10,534 nt of DNA from an uncultured Lachnospiraceae bacterium (GTDB taxonomy: Bacteria > Bacillota > Clostridia > Lachnospirales > Lachnospiraceae), in contig CAMJKC010000049.1 of NCBI GenBank assembly GCA_946406305.1, forward strand, positions 1 through 10,534, in the 5' to 3' direction. The notes beneath the pieces were generated by a model that was not told the origin of the DNA, did not search any database, and was given only the letters and a program-made list of their open reading frames with translations. Below are positions 1-8,169 of this stretch, one piece after another. How positions within the stretch are numbered: position 1 is the stretch's first letter; every line of letters begins with the position of its first letter. The translations under genes and the position numbers were made by a program.

Positions 1-820
1 CTATGTTGTTACCAGATTCTATTATTGCCATAGTCCCTTTATATGCTATTAAAACATTTATGCTATATATAAAAGTACTCATAATAGGCATCCAAGATAT
101 TGCAAGTCTTTCTGCACTAACCGAAGTCTTGAATATTTCTTTAGATAGTTTGACAAATTTTTCTTCTTCAAATTCTTCTCTCACATAAGATTTCACCACT
201 CTAATTCCTCTTATGTTTTCTGACAACTTATTATTTAACTTATCTATATTCTTAAATGCCTCATTAAAAATTGGCACAGCTAATTTTGCTATAAATAAAA
301 ATGATACAAATATAAAAGGTATTGAGAAAAGAAACCATTTAGCAATTTCTTTATTTATATAGAAAGATACAGAAACTGAAAAAATAATCATCAAAAAAGC
401 TCTCACAAACCCTCTTATAATAGACTGATAAGATTGTTTTATATTTACAATATCAGTAGTTGACCTCGTAACTAAAGAACCTACAGAAAATTTATCGATA
501 TTCTTAAATGAAAGCTCTTGAATCTTTTTAAATACCTCTGCCCTTAAGTTGTAAGCAAAAACTGTTGATGCCTTTACTGCAAAAAAAGCACAAAATGCTC
601 CACCTGTAATTTGAATAACTACAAGAATAAATAGAAAAACACTAAAAAATTTTATTCTTTCAAAGTCTCCTACTTCTATTCCTCTATCTATTAACATTGC
701 CATAATAAGGGGGATTATAATTTCAGCAATAGTTTCAACAGTTACAAAAAAGATAGATAAGATTGATTCTATCTTACAACCTTTAATACATTCAATTGTC
801 AATTTTACAATTTTTTTCAA
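1..820 (-). CDS. ABC exporter half-transporter, N-terminal membrane domain (partial, runs off left edge)
   Basis: Translating the minus strand from a TTG at 820 gives 273 uninterrupted codons to the window edge. The protein is the membrane domain of a type I ABC exporter. Hydrophobic helices lie at about residues 20-42, 57-82, 138-155, 162-180 and 243 to the edge. Family hallmarks are the LIDRGIEVGD segment after TM1 (43-52), FSVGSLVTRSTTDI (111-124) and the coupling region ENIRGIRVVKSYVREE (201-216). These resemble the TM287/YheI-type subunit of heterodimeric multidrug exporters as I remember them. The ATP-binding domain would lie beyond base 1, and a partner subunit may follow it. The TTG start is well supported: an in-frame stop sits at 832-830, a GAGG ribosome site precedes TTG by 6 nt, and the next in-frame ATG is residue 40, inside TM1. 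The start follows the priA stop by 1 nt, so the gene is probably cotranscribed and translationally coupled. The substrate cannot be told from this part. Confidence 0.88.
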   Translation of the reverse strand, partial: MKKIVKLTIECIKGCKIESILSIFFVTVETIAEIIIPLIMAMLIDRGIEVGDFERIKFFSVFLFILVVIQITGGAFCAFFAVKASTVFAYNLRAEVFKKIQELSFKNIDKFSVGSLVTRSTTDIVNIKQSYQSIIRGFVRAFLMIIFSVSVSFYINKEIAKWFLFSIPFIFVSFLFIAKLAVPIFNEAFKNIDKLNNKLSENIRGIRVVKSYVREEFEEEKFVKLSKEIFKTSVSAERLAISWMPIMSTFIYSINVLIAYKGTMAIIESGNNI

Positions 821-821
821 A

Positions 822-2852
822 TTAATCCTCTATATCAAATATTAAATTTACATTTCTATTTTTATTTTTTATGAATTCATTTACTTTTTCTCTGACATTT
901 TTTGCAAAAATTCTGTTGTCACATTTTATATATATTATCCTAAAATAAAAATCTTTTATTTTAGATGGAATAGGCTTATTAGGTCCTAAGACATTTATTT
1001 TAAAATTCATACCTATATAGTTCGCCAAATCTTTTGATACTAAATATGCCTCTCCCTCATCTCTTGATTTCAATATTATCCTCATCATAGTGCAAATAGG
1101 AGGGTATAAAAATTCTTTTCTAAACTCTATTTCTCTTTCATAAAAATCTTCATAATTTGATTTTTTTATTAAGTCTAACACAAAATTTTCACTATCATAA
1201 GTTTGTATTATACATTTGCCTTCCTTTTTCCTACCACTTCTACCTGACACTTGCATAAACATAGAAAATGCTGTTTCTGCGGCATCATACTTTTGAATAT
1301 TTAATGACATATCTGCACACATAATACCTACAAGAGTTAAATCATTAAAGTCATGACCTTTTGCAACCATCTGAGTGCCAATTAAAACATTTGCTTCTTT
1401 ATTTTTAAATTTTTTAATTATATTCTCATAACCATTTTTCTCACTTGTAGTATCTTTGTCCATTCTTAAAACCTTTGCATTTTTGAATGTCTTCTTTACC
1501 ATATCTTCTAATTTTTGAGTCCCTATCCCAAAAGAATTTAATTTTTTTGAATTACAATTTGGACAGCTATTTACTCTTTCTATCTCGTATCCGCAGTAAT
1601 GGCACTTCATTTTGTCGTCATTATGAAGAGTAAGTGGAACATCACAATGTGGACACTTTATAGTTAATCCACATTCAACACAAGTTAGTGACTTACTTAT
1701 TCCTCTTCTATTTATATATAATAATACTTGTTCTCCTCTTTTTATTGTATTGTCAATTTCTTCATATAGTTTTTTTGAAAATACTGTCTTGTTACCATAT
1801 TTGAATTCTTTTCTCATATCTACAATATCTACTGTTGCCATAGTTGCATTTGCCCTATTTTTTATTGTATGGAGTATTATTCCTTTATTATTTTTTGCAT
1901 TATAGAAAGTTGAAATTCTAGGTGTTGCAGATAATCTTATCAATGTCGCATTTTGCAATTTTGCTCTATATTCTGCCACTTCTATCGCATCGTATCGTGG
2001 TGTATTTTCTGACTTGTATGATTTGTCATCTTCTTCATCAATCACTATGAGTGATAAATTTTCAAATGGAGCAAATATTGCACTTCTTGGCCCTACGAGT
2101 ATTTTTGCAATTCCATCAATACATTTTTTCATCTGTATGTATTTTTCTCCATCTGACATCTTAGAGTTTATTATCGCTACTTCATTGCCGAATCTTTTGT
2201 TAAGCCTTGTCATAGTTTGATATGTAAGTGAAATCTCTGGTATGAGTAAAATTACATTTCCACCTTTTTTTATAACTTCATTTATGAGTTCTATATAAAC
2301 TTCTGTCTTTCCAGAACCTGTAACACCATATATCAAGTGACTTGAATAAGTATTATTTAAATAATTTTCTTTAAAATCATTTATAATTTTTGTCTGTTCT
2401 TCGTTTAATACAATGTTTTCTTCTTTTTTATTTTCTTCTATATACTTTGTCACTACATCAATCTGCTTTTTATTTTTTCTAATTTCTCTCTTTATAGGTA
2501 AAACAGTTTTTATGCACTGTGATAATGTTGCACCATATTCGTCACTCATAAACAATGCCATTTTAAGCAATGTATCATTTAAACTAATTTTTTTTTCTGC
2601 AATTTTTATAATCTTTTTTAGTTTGCTATAGTCGCCATTTAAAAAACCATAATTTTTATTTACATCATCTACACTTAAAATCTTAATGACAAATCCTTCT
2701 ATTTCCCTATTAGCAGAGCCAAAAGGTATCACAACTTTATCTCCAATTTTAACAACATCTTTTAACTCTTCTCCAATTTCATAAGTAAAAGGTTTGTCAA
2801 GCGCTTCATGTGTTATATCTATTATTATGTTTGCAAATAGTTTATTACTCAT
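822..2852 (-). CDS. priA: Primosomal protein N' (replication-restart helicase PriA)
   Basis: This is a 676-residue PriA, a 3'-5' superfamily 2 DNA helicase that recognises stalled or collapsed forks and reloads the replicative helicase. In order it has: the 3' DNA-binding domain (about 1-60, with DKPFTYEI and GDKVVIPFGS); Walker A GVTGSGKT (176-183); the GPRSAIFAPFENL block (254-266); motif II; SATP (308-311); eight zinc-ligand cysteines (391, 394, 400, 403, 417, 420, 430, 433); motif V GTQMVAKGH (492-500); and motif VI QVSGRSGR (534-541). It is shorter than E. coli PriA (about 730) and B. subtilis PriA (about 800), and ends just after FDIED without the usual short tail. Motif II reads DEED (272-275) instead of DEEH, and the following PRYHA-type block reads PRYDA. 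All other motifs look intact, so I expect a working enzyme. The ATG is fixed by an in-frame TAA directly upstream; it overlaps murE by 8 nt and has no good Shine-Dalgarno sequence, which suggests coupling. Confidence 0.97.
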   Translation of the reverse strand: MSNKLFANIIIDITHEALDKPFTYEIGEELKDVVKIGDKVVIPFGSANREIEGFVIKILSVDDVNKNYGFLNGDYSKLKKIIKIAEKKISLNDTLLKMALFMSDEYGATLSQCIKTVLPIKREIRKNKKQIDVVTKYIEENKKEENIVLNEEQTKIINDFKENYLNNTYSSHLIYGVTGSGKTEVYIELINEVIKKGGNVILLIPEISLTYQTMTRLNKRFGNEVAIINSKMSDGEKYIQMKKCIDGIAKILVGPRSAIFAPFENLSLIVIDEEDDKSYKSENTPRYDAIEVAEYRAKLQNATLIRLSATPRISTFYNAKNNKGIILHTIKNRANATMATVDIVDMRKEFKYGNKTVFSKKLYEEIDNTIKRGEQVLLYINRRGISKSLTCVECGLTIKCPHCDVPLTLHNDDKMKCHYCGYEIERVNSCPNCNSKKLNSFGIGTQKLEDMVKKTFKNAKVLRMDKDTTSEKNGYENIIKKFKNKEANVLIGTQMVAKGHDFNDLTLVGIMCADMSLNIQKYDAAETAFSMFMQVSGRSGRKKEGKCIIQTYDSENFVLDLIKKSNYEDFYEREIEFRKEFLYPPICTMMRIILKSRDEGEAYLVSKDLANYIGMNFKINVLGPNKPIPSKIKDFYFRIIYIKCDNRIFAKNVREKVNEFIKNKNRNVNLIFDIED
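826..830 (-). promoter_or_regulatory. Ribosome binding site of the TTG-started ABC gene
   Basis: On the minus strand GAGGA spans 830-826, with 6 nt between GAGG and the TTG at 820. It lies in the last two sense codons of priA (Glu-Asp), so translation of the exporter gene probably depends on ribosomes finishing priA. This site fixes the non-ATG start. Confidence 0.6.
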
Positions 2853-4326
2853 TTAATATTTTTAGTATTTCTTCCTTATCACTAAAATGTGTTTTCTTTC
2901 CCATAAAATCGTTATAATCTTCATGTCCTTTTCCTATCACACAGATGAAATCACCTGGAATATAATTTTTTATTGCATATCTTATAGCTTCCCTCCTATC
3001 TTCTATTACTATATATTTATCAAGTTTTTTTGTAAGTGTTACCAATATCTGATTTATTATATCTATAGTTTTTTCAAATCTACTATTGTCTGCAGTGACT
3101 ATTGCAAAATCTGCAAGTTCACCTACTGCCTCCCCCATGCCATATCTCCTTTTTACATCTCTATTACCACCTGATCCAAATACTACAACAACTCTTTTTG
3201 GATTATATTCCCTAATAGAATTTATAAGTGCATAAGTTCCAACTTCATTATGTGCATAGTCAACTAATATTGTAATATCGTTTGTCTTTTTTAATATTTC
3301 AACTCTTCCTGGAACCTTTACCTTTGATAGAGCATTTTTTATAATTTCATCATCTATACCTATATCTTTTGCTACAGTTATTGCTATAACTGCATTTTGA
3401 ATATTATGCACTCCAGGCATCGGTATATCTACATCTATATTAAACTTGTCACAACTAAATTTTGTTCCTAAAAAATTATCATCATCAATCAATTTCCTTT
3501 TAATATTTTTATTTGAAAATCTTAATATTTTTAAATTCAATTTTTTACAATATTCTTCTTCTATATCATAATACATATCATCCATATTTAAAACTGCAAT
3601 TTTTGAATTTTTAAATATTTTCAATTTGCTATTTAGATAGTCATCAAAATCTTCATGTTCATTTGGCCCTATATGGTCGTGCGATATATTAGTAAATATT
3701 CCATACAAAAACTCTATTCCATATACCCTATCATATTTTAAACTTTGTGATGAAACTTCCATAACCACATATTCAATATTACTATTCACCATGTCATAAA
3801 AAACACTTTCAAGTAAAAAACTCTCTGGTGTAGTATTATTTGTCTTTATAAATCTATCATCATATTCAATTCCTATAGTCCCTATAATTCCTACTTTTTT
3901 TCCTGCATCTTTTAATATTTCTCTTATCATATATGCAGTTGTAGTTTTTCCCTTAGTCCCTGTTATGCCTATAATCTTTAATTTCTCACTTGGATTTCTA
4001 AAATAGTTTTTTGACATTATTGCCAATGCCCTTCTCGTATTGTCAACTTTTACAATAGTTACATTTTTTTCTTTTGCAAGGTCTATAATTTCATTTTCTA
4101 CATCTTTTTTTACTACAATAAGTGAAGAGCCTTTTTCTATAATCTCATTTAAAATATTGTGTGTGTCAAAATTAACTCCCTCAATACAGACAAATGCTGA
4201 ATTCTTAATTATCTTTCTACTGTCATATGACAACAAAGAAATTTTAAAGTCATCAACACTTCCAACAATTAAATCATATTCTATATTTTTTAAAATATCA
4301 ATCTTTCTAATCTCTAAATTATTCAT
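2845..4326 (-). CDS. murE: UDP-N-acetylmuramyl-tripeptide synthetase MurE
   Basis: This is a 493-residue cytoplasmic Mur ligase, the usual length. It adds the third, diamino, residue to UDP-MurNAc-L-Ala-D-Glu with ATP in peptidoglycan precursor synthesis. Visible landmarks are the N-terminal UDP-binding domain (to about 110, with SYDSRKI at 33-39), the P-loop GITGTKGKTTT (120-130), NTTPES (164-169), MEVSSQSL (189-196), the SHDH block (215-218) with K234 at the expected carbamylated-lysine position, DYAHN (356-360), GSGGNRD (384-390) and GKGHEDY (465-471). The selectivity motif reads DNSR (413-416). DNPR is typical of meso-diaminopimelate enzymes, while lysine enzymes usually lack the arginine, so the amino acid added is uncertain. 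The start is fixed by an in-frame TAA immediately before ATG and by a GGAGAG ribosome site at 4336-4331. It overlaps ftsK and priA by 8 nt each. Here murE sits beside ftsK and priA, with no other mur genes in the window. Confidence 0.96.
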   Translation of the reverse strand: MNNLEIRKIDILKNIEYDLIVGSVDDFKISLLSYDSRKIIKNSAFVCIEGVNFDTHNILNEIIEKGSSLIVVKKDVENEIIDLAKEKNVTIVKVDNTRRALAIMSKNYFRNPSEKLKIIGITGTKGKTTTAYMIREILKDAGKKVGIIGTIGIEYDDRFIKTNNTTPESFLLESVFYDMVNSNIEYVVMEVSSQSLKYDRVYGIEFLYGIFTNISHDHIGPNEHEDFDDYLNSKLKIFKNSKIAVLNMDDMYYDIEEEYCKKLNLKILRFSNKNIKRKLIDDDNFLGTKFSCDKFNIDVDIPMPGVHNIQNAVIAITVAKDIGIDDEIIKNALSKVKVPGRVEILKKTNDITILVDYAHNEVGTYALINSIREYNPKRVVVVFGSGGNRDVKRRYGMGEAVGELADFAIVTADNSRFEKTIDIINQILVTLTKKLDKYIVIEDRREAIRYAIKNYIPGDFICVIGKGHEDYNDFMGKKTHFSDKEEILKILNE

Positions 4327-7042
4327 TTAACTCTCCATAATTAGATATAAACTCTTCCATAGTCATAAGAATCTCTCTCGGCTTTTTACCATCCTGTGGT
4401 CCTACTACTCCAGCATTTTCCAATTGGTCTATAATTCTTGCCGCTCTATTGAAACCAATTTGAAGTTTTCTTTGTAGTAAACCACTACTTGCAGTTTTAG
4501 CCTCTATACATAATTTGCCAGCATCAACAAAGTAAGGGTCGTTTTCATCACTATCTCTTTCACTCGTTGAATTTTGAGATGAGCCCAAAACTGTATTTTT
4601 AATTTTTGAATTTATATCTTCATCATAATTTGGAACTTTTATGAAGTCAACAACCTTTTTTATCTCTTGGTCTGATACATAACAACCTTGAACCCTTATA
4701 GGTTTTGGAATTCCACTTGGACTATATAACATATCACCTTTGCCAAGTAATTTTTCTGCTCCATATTGGTCAAGTATAGTTTTACTATCTACACCACTTG
4801 AAACAGCAAACGCAATACGGCCTGGCACATTCGCTTTTATACTACCAGATATTACATTTACAGATGGTCTCTGTGTTGCTATTACCAAATATATTCCACA
4901 AGCTCTTGCAAGCTGTGCTATCCTAAATATTGCATCTTCTACTTCTTTTGATGCTACCATCATCAAATCTGCAAACTCATCTATTATTATAACTATCTTC
5001 GGAAGTTTCTCTAATTTTTCTTCATCATCTTTTTTTTCATTTTCTCTTTCAATAAAACTATTATAACTGTCTATATCTCTCAACTTTTTTTCTACAATTA
5101 AATTGTATCTCCTCATCATTTCAGACACTGCCCATTTAAGCCCCTGTGCCGCCTTATTTGCATCTGTTATAACTGGAACTAATAAGTGAGGAATATCATT
5201 ATATATTTGAAGCTCTACAACTTTTGGGTCAACCATTATGAGTCTAACATCTTCTGGAGATGATTTATATATAATTGACATTATTATTGAATTTATGCAA
5301 ACAGATTTTCCGCTTCCAGTAGCTCCTGCAACGAGCAAGTGTGGCATCTCCTGCAAATCACAAAGTATTACCTTTCCTCCTATATCTCTACCTATACACA
5401 CTGTGAGTTTTGATTTAGCTTCTTTAAATTCTTTCGTTGAAATTATATCGCCTAAAAATACTGGCATCGTTTCTTTATTTGGAACTTCTATACCTATTGC
5501 AGATTTACCTGGTATTGGTGCCTCTATACGAATATCAACAGCAGCCATTGCTAACTTTATATCATCTTGTAGTTGTAATATTTTATTTACTTTTACACCT
5601 GCATTTAATACAATTTCAAACCTTGTAACTGTAGGCCCAACTACTACATTGCTCACTGTAGCACCTACTCCAAATTGCTCGAGAGTATTTTGCAAAACAT
5701 GAGCCATATCGTTTAAGTAATTTTTATCAGTAGTTTTCGCACTTGAGTTTCTATTTAAGTATGAAATTGGTGGAAATCTATACACTTTATTTTTTATATA
5801 TTTTGGTTTTGTATTTTCTCTACTCTTTTGTAATTCTTTGTTTTTTATTTTTTCACTATTATAACTTTTTTCATAATCGCCCTTTACATCATCAACTTCT
5901 ATTTTGTTTTCTTCTTTATCTTCTTTATCTTCCTCTTTATCTTCTTCTTTGTCATATTTATATATATTTGTGTCTTTGTCAACTTTTTCCACAAAGTCTA
6001 ACGCTGTATCATCTATTTCTATATCTTTATTTGAAAAACTATTTATGTTATCTGTATAGAAAAAATCTTCTGATTTTACATTATTGTTATGCATTATCTC
6101 ATTTATGCTTTTATCTTTCAACTCGTTAAATATTTTTTCCTTATCCATATCAAGTGAATGATTGTAGTTGTCATATTTATTCATATCATCCACTTTGAAA
6201 AATCTATCTTGAATATCTTTTGCATCTATTCTTATTCTATCGGTACTAAATATTTTATTTTTTTCAAAAAATTTTATATCAGAAATATTTTTACTTGGCA
6301 CAATTAAATTTTTATTATCATAATCTTTAATTAAAGTGCTACTGTCAAATGTCTCCATGTCCTCTTTCATATTTTTCTTTTTAATTCTACTAAGTGCAGT
6401 TTCTAATTTTTCTTCATTACTATGTTCTATCTCTAAATCTTCCTCAAAATTCTTTCTCAAATTAACTATTGTCCTCGGTATAAAAAACAATACTGAAGTG
6501 AAAAATTTGACTAAAACGACTATGACCTCTACACTAAAAGTTGTTAGGAACAACATTATTGAGGCGATAACAAGTATCAAAATACTTCCCTTGTCTCCAA
6601 ATGGTTCATATAAACCATATAATACTAAAGTTGATAGCCACCCTGACAAAAATTCACCTTCTTCAAATCTTTCTATACTTCCTTGCTCATTTAATAACTT
6701 TGTCAAGTCCATATCAAAAATATTGCCATTTACTGTAAGTGAAACTATTGAATTTATACAAATGTATAGTAAGAGTAGAGATATAATATTTTTTCTATTC
6801 GTATTATTTATTACTACAAAAGCAATATACACTAAAAACAATATAGGAAAGAACATTCCCATATTCCCAAATAGAGCGATGACTATTTTTTTTATATAAT
6901 CTCCAACTATTCCTGCTCCGCCACTATTTGATAAAAACAAAAATATAGCAATAAAAACTAAAACTATTATTGAAATTATTTTTGAAAAGACATTTTCTTT
7001 TTTATTATTCTTTTTTACTCTCTTAACTTTTTTCTTTGCCAT
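4319..7042 (-). CDS. ftsK: DNA translocase FtsK/SpoIIIE
   Basis: This 907-residue protein is a membrane-anchored hexameric DNA pump that clears chromosome ends through the closing septum. After a Lys/Arg-rich cytosolic start come membrane helices at about 20-38, 52-78, 84-103 and 152-188. A long charged Asp/Glu/Lys/Asn-rich linker (about 195-420) contains a short repeat. The motor follows: the alpha/beta region from about 440 (VVVGPTVTRFEI at 466-477), Walker A GATGSGKS (573-580), VDPK (604-607), Walker B IIIDEFADL (685-693) and TQRPS (723-727). The C-terminal gamma winged helix (about 834-903) includes LQRKLQIGFNRAARIIDQLE, the module that reads polar guide sequences. The family form is Firmicutes SpoIIIE/SftA-like; the membrane helices favour SpoIIIE/FtsK over soluble SftA. 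ATG shares its A with the ychF stop (TAATG). No Shine-Dalgarno sequence sits at normal spacing, and the frame is closed by a TAA two codons upstream, so the start is fixed and probably coupled to ychF termination. Confidence 0.96.
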   Translation of the reverse strand: MAKKKVKRVKKNNKKENVFSKIISIIVLVFIAIFLFLSNSGGAGIVGDYIKKIVIALFGNMGMFFPILFLVYIAFVVINNTNRKNIISLLLLYICINSIVSLTVNGNIFDMDLTKLLNEQGSIERFEEGEFLSGWLSTLVLYGLYEPFGDKGSILILVIASIMLFLTTFSVEVIVVLVKFFTSVLFFIPRTIVNLRKNFEEDLEIEHSNEEKLETALSRIKKKNMKEDMETFDSSTLIKDYDNKNLIVPSKNISDIKFFEKNKIFSTDRIRIDAKDIQDRFFKVDDMNKYDNYNHSLDMDKEKIFNELKDKSINEIMHNNNVKSEDFFYTDNINSFSNKDIEIDDTALDFVEKVDKDTNIYKYDKEEDKEEDKEDKEENKIEVDDVKGDYEKSYNSEKIKNKELQKSRENTKPKYIKNKVYRFPPISYLNRNSSAKTTDKNYLNDMAHVLQNTLEQFGVGATVSNVVVGPTVTRFEIVLNAGVKVNKILQLQDDIKLAMAAVDIRIEAPIPGKSAIGIEVPNKETMPVFLGDIISTKEFKEAKSKLTVCIGRDIGGKVILCDLQEMPHLLVAGATGSGKSVCINSIIMSIIYKSSPEDVRLIMVDPKVVELQIYNDIPHLLVPVITDANKAAQGLKWAVSEMMRRYNLIVEKKLRDIDSYNSFIERENEKKDDEEKLEKLPKIVIIIDEFADLMMVASKEVEDAIFRIAQLARACGIYLVIATQRPSVNVISGSIKANVPGRIAFAVSSGVDSKTILDQYGAEKLLGKGDMLYSPSGIPKPIRVQGCYVSDQEIKKVVDFIKVPNYDEDINSKIKNTVLGSSQNSTSERDSDENDPYFVDAGKLCIEAKTASSGLLQRKLQIGFNRAARIIDQLENAGVVGPQDGKKPREILMTMEEFISNYGELNE
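5911..5952 (-). repeat. In-frame 9/12-nt tandem repeat coding an Asp/Glu/Lys tract in the FtsK linker
   Basis: On the plus strand the tract consists of CTTCTTTAT (5911-5919), CTTCTTTAT (5920-5928), CTTCCTCTTTAT (5929-5940) and CTTCTTCTTTGT (5941-5952). All units are multiples of three, so it encodes FtsK residues 364-377, DKEEDKEEDKEDKE, without disturbing the frame. Gain or loss of units would change only the length of the disordered linker between membrane domain and motor. Confidence 0.7.
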
Positions 7043-8139
7043 TACACATTAAACTTAAATAACATTACATCTCCATCTTTTACTATGTAGTCTTTCCCTT
7101 CAAGCCTTACTACACCTTTTTCTTTTGCTTTTGATAAATTTCCAGCAGCAAGTAAATCTTCATAATTTACAACTTCTGCTTTTATAAATCCCCTCTCAAA
7201 ATCGGAATGAATTTTACCTGCAGCTTGAGGAGCTTTTGTCCCTATCGTTATAGTCCATGCTCTTGTCTCTTTCTCCCCTGCTGTAAGATATGACATTAAA
7301 TTAAGTAATCTATAACTTGCTTTAATAAGTTTATCTAAACCTGATTCTTTTAAGCCAAGTGCTTCCAAAAACTCTTTTTGCTCTGAAGAATCTAAGGCTG
7401 CTATGTCTTCTTCTACCTTTGCACATAAAACAAAAACTTCTGCATTGTTTTTATTTGCATATTCTTTTACACTTTTTACATATTTGTTGTTTTCTCCATC
7501 ATCTTTTATATCACTCTCTGATACATTTGCAGCGAATATTACTTTTTTACTTGTAAGAAGATTCATATCTCTTATTATTTTCTCTTCGTCATCATTACCA
7601 ACTTCAAAAGAAATTGCAAGTTTATTATTTTCAAGATGAGATTTCAACCTTTCTAACAAATCATATTCAACTTTTGCAGTTTTATCATTATTCATAAGTT
7701 TTTTTGCTTTAGAAAGCCTCTTTTCAACTGTATCGAGGTCTGCAAATATTAATTCCAAATTTATAACTTCAATATCTCTTATAGGGTCAACACTGCCATC
7801 AACATGAATTATATTTTCATCATCAAAACACCTAACAACATGCACTATGGCATCTGTTTCTCTAATATTTGCCAAAAACTGATTTCCAAGCCCTTCTCCT
7901 TTTGAAGCACCTTTTACAAGTCCTGCAATGTCTACAAATTCTATTGTTGCATATGTCTTTTTTTCACTATTGTAAAGTTCTGCCAATTTATCCACTCTTT
8001 CATCTGGTATTGGAACAACTCCAACATTAGGCTCTATAGTACAAAAAGGATAATTTGCACACTCTGCACCTGCTTTTGTTATTGAGTTAAACAAAGTTGA
8101 CTTTCCTACATTCGGTAGCCCTACAATTCCAAGTTTCAT
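7042..8139 (-). CDS. ychF: Redox-regulated ATPase YchF (Obg-family P-loop NTPase, OLA1 homologue)
   Basis: This 365-residue protein matches the standard YchF length (about 363-366). YchF/OLA1 proteins hydrolyse ATP better than GTP, bind ribosomes and are linked to translation control and oxidative stress. Seen here: G1 GLPNVGKST (7-15), the YchF-typical NYPFCTIEPNVGVV (29-42), G3 DIAGLVKGASKGEGLG (70-85) and the atypical G4 NVSE (205-208) in place of NKxD, which marks ATP preference in this family. A coiled-coil-like helical insert lies at about 130-190. The TGS domain (about 283-363) carries the highly conserved TKAPQAAGKIHSDFERGFIK (301-320) and the RLEGKDYIVKDGD end. The start has a perfect AAGGAG (8153-8148) 8 nt upstream. 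It follows lgt by 48 nt, the only real gap in the window, and its stop codon overlaps the ftsK ATG by 1 nt. Confidence 0.98.
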   Translation of the reverse strand: MKLGIVGLPNVGKSTLFNSITKAGAECANYPFCTIEPNVGVVPIPDERVDKLAELYNSEKKTYATIEFVDIAGLVKGASKGEGLGNQFLANIRETDAIVHVVRCFDDENIIHVDGSVDPIRDIEVINLELIFADLDTVEKRLSKAKKLMNNDKTAKVEYDLLERLKSHLENNKLAISFEVGNDDEEKIIRDMNLLTSKKVIFAANVSESDIKDDGENNKYVKSVKEYANKNNAEVFVLCAKVEEDIAALDSSEQKEFLEALGLKESGLDKLIKASYRLLNLMSYLTAGEKETRAWTITIGTKAPQAAGKIHSDFERGFIKAEVVNYEDLLAAGNLSKAKEKGVVRLEGKDYIVKDGDVMLFKFNV

Positions 8140-8169
8140 AAATATTGCTCCTTAATATAAATAATGCTC

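Noticed and set aside
1..820. Left end as non-coding or as a degraded pseudogene
   Set aside because: A continuous frame from TTG 820 encodes a recognisable exporter membrane domain with no stop or frameshift.
822..2852. PriA as a decaying gene because of its odd motif II
   Set aside because: The frame is intact at 676 residues and all other helicase motifs and the eight zinc cysteines are present.
5238..5702. Plus-strand open frame of 154 codons opposite the FtsK motor domain
   Set aside because: It lies wholly antisense to conserved FtsK motifs, including Walker A, and its translation shows no recognisable domain.
6336..6899. Long plus-strand open frame (187 codons) opposite the ftsK membrane region
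   Set aside because: It is the antisense of a well-supported ftsK. Its composition is what reverse reading of AT-rich membrane-protein DNA yields, and it shows no family motif.
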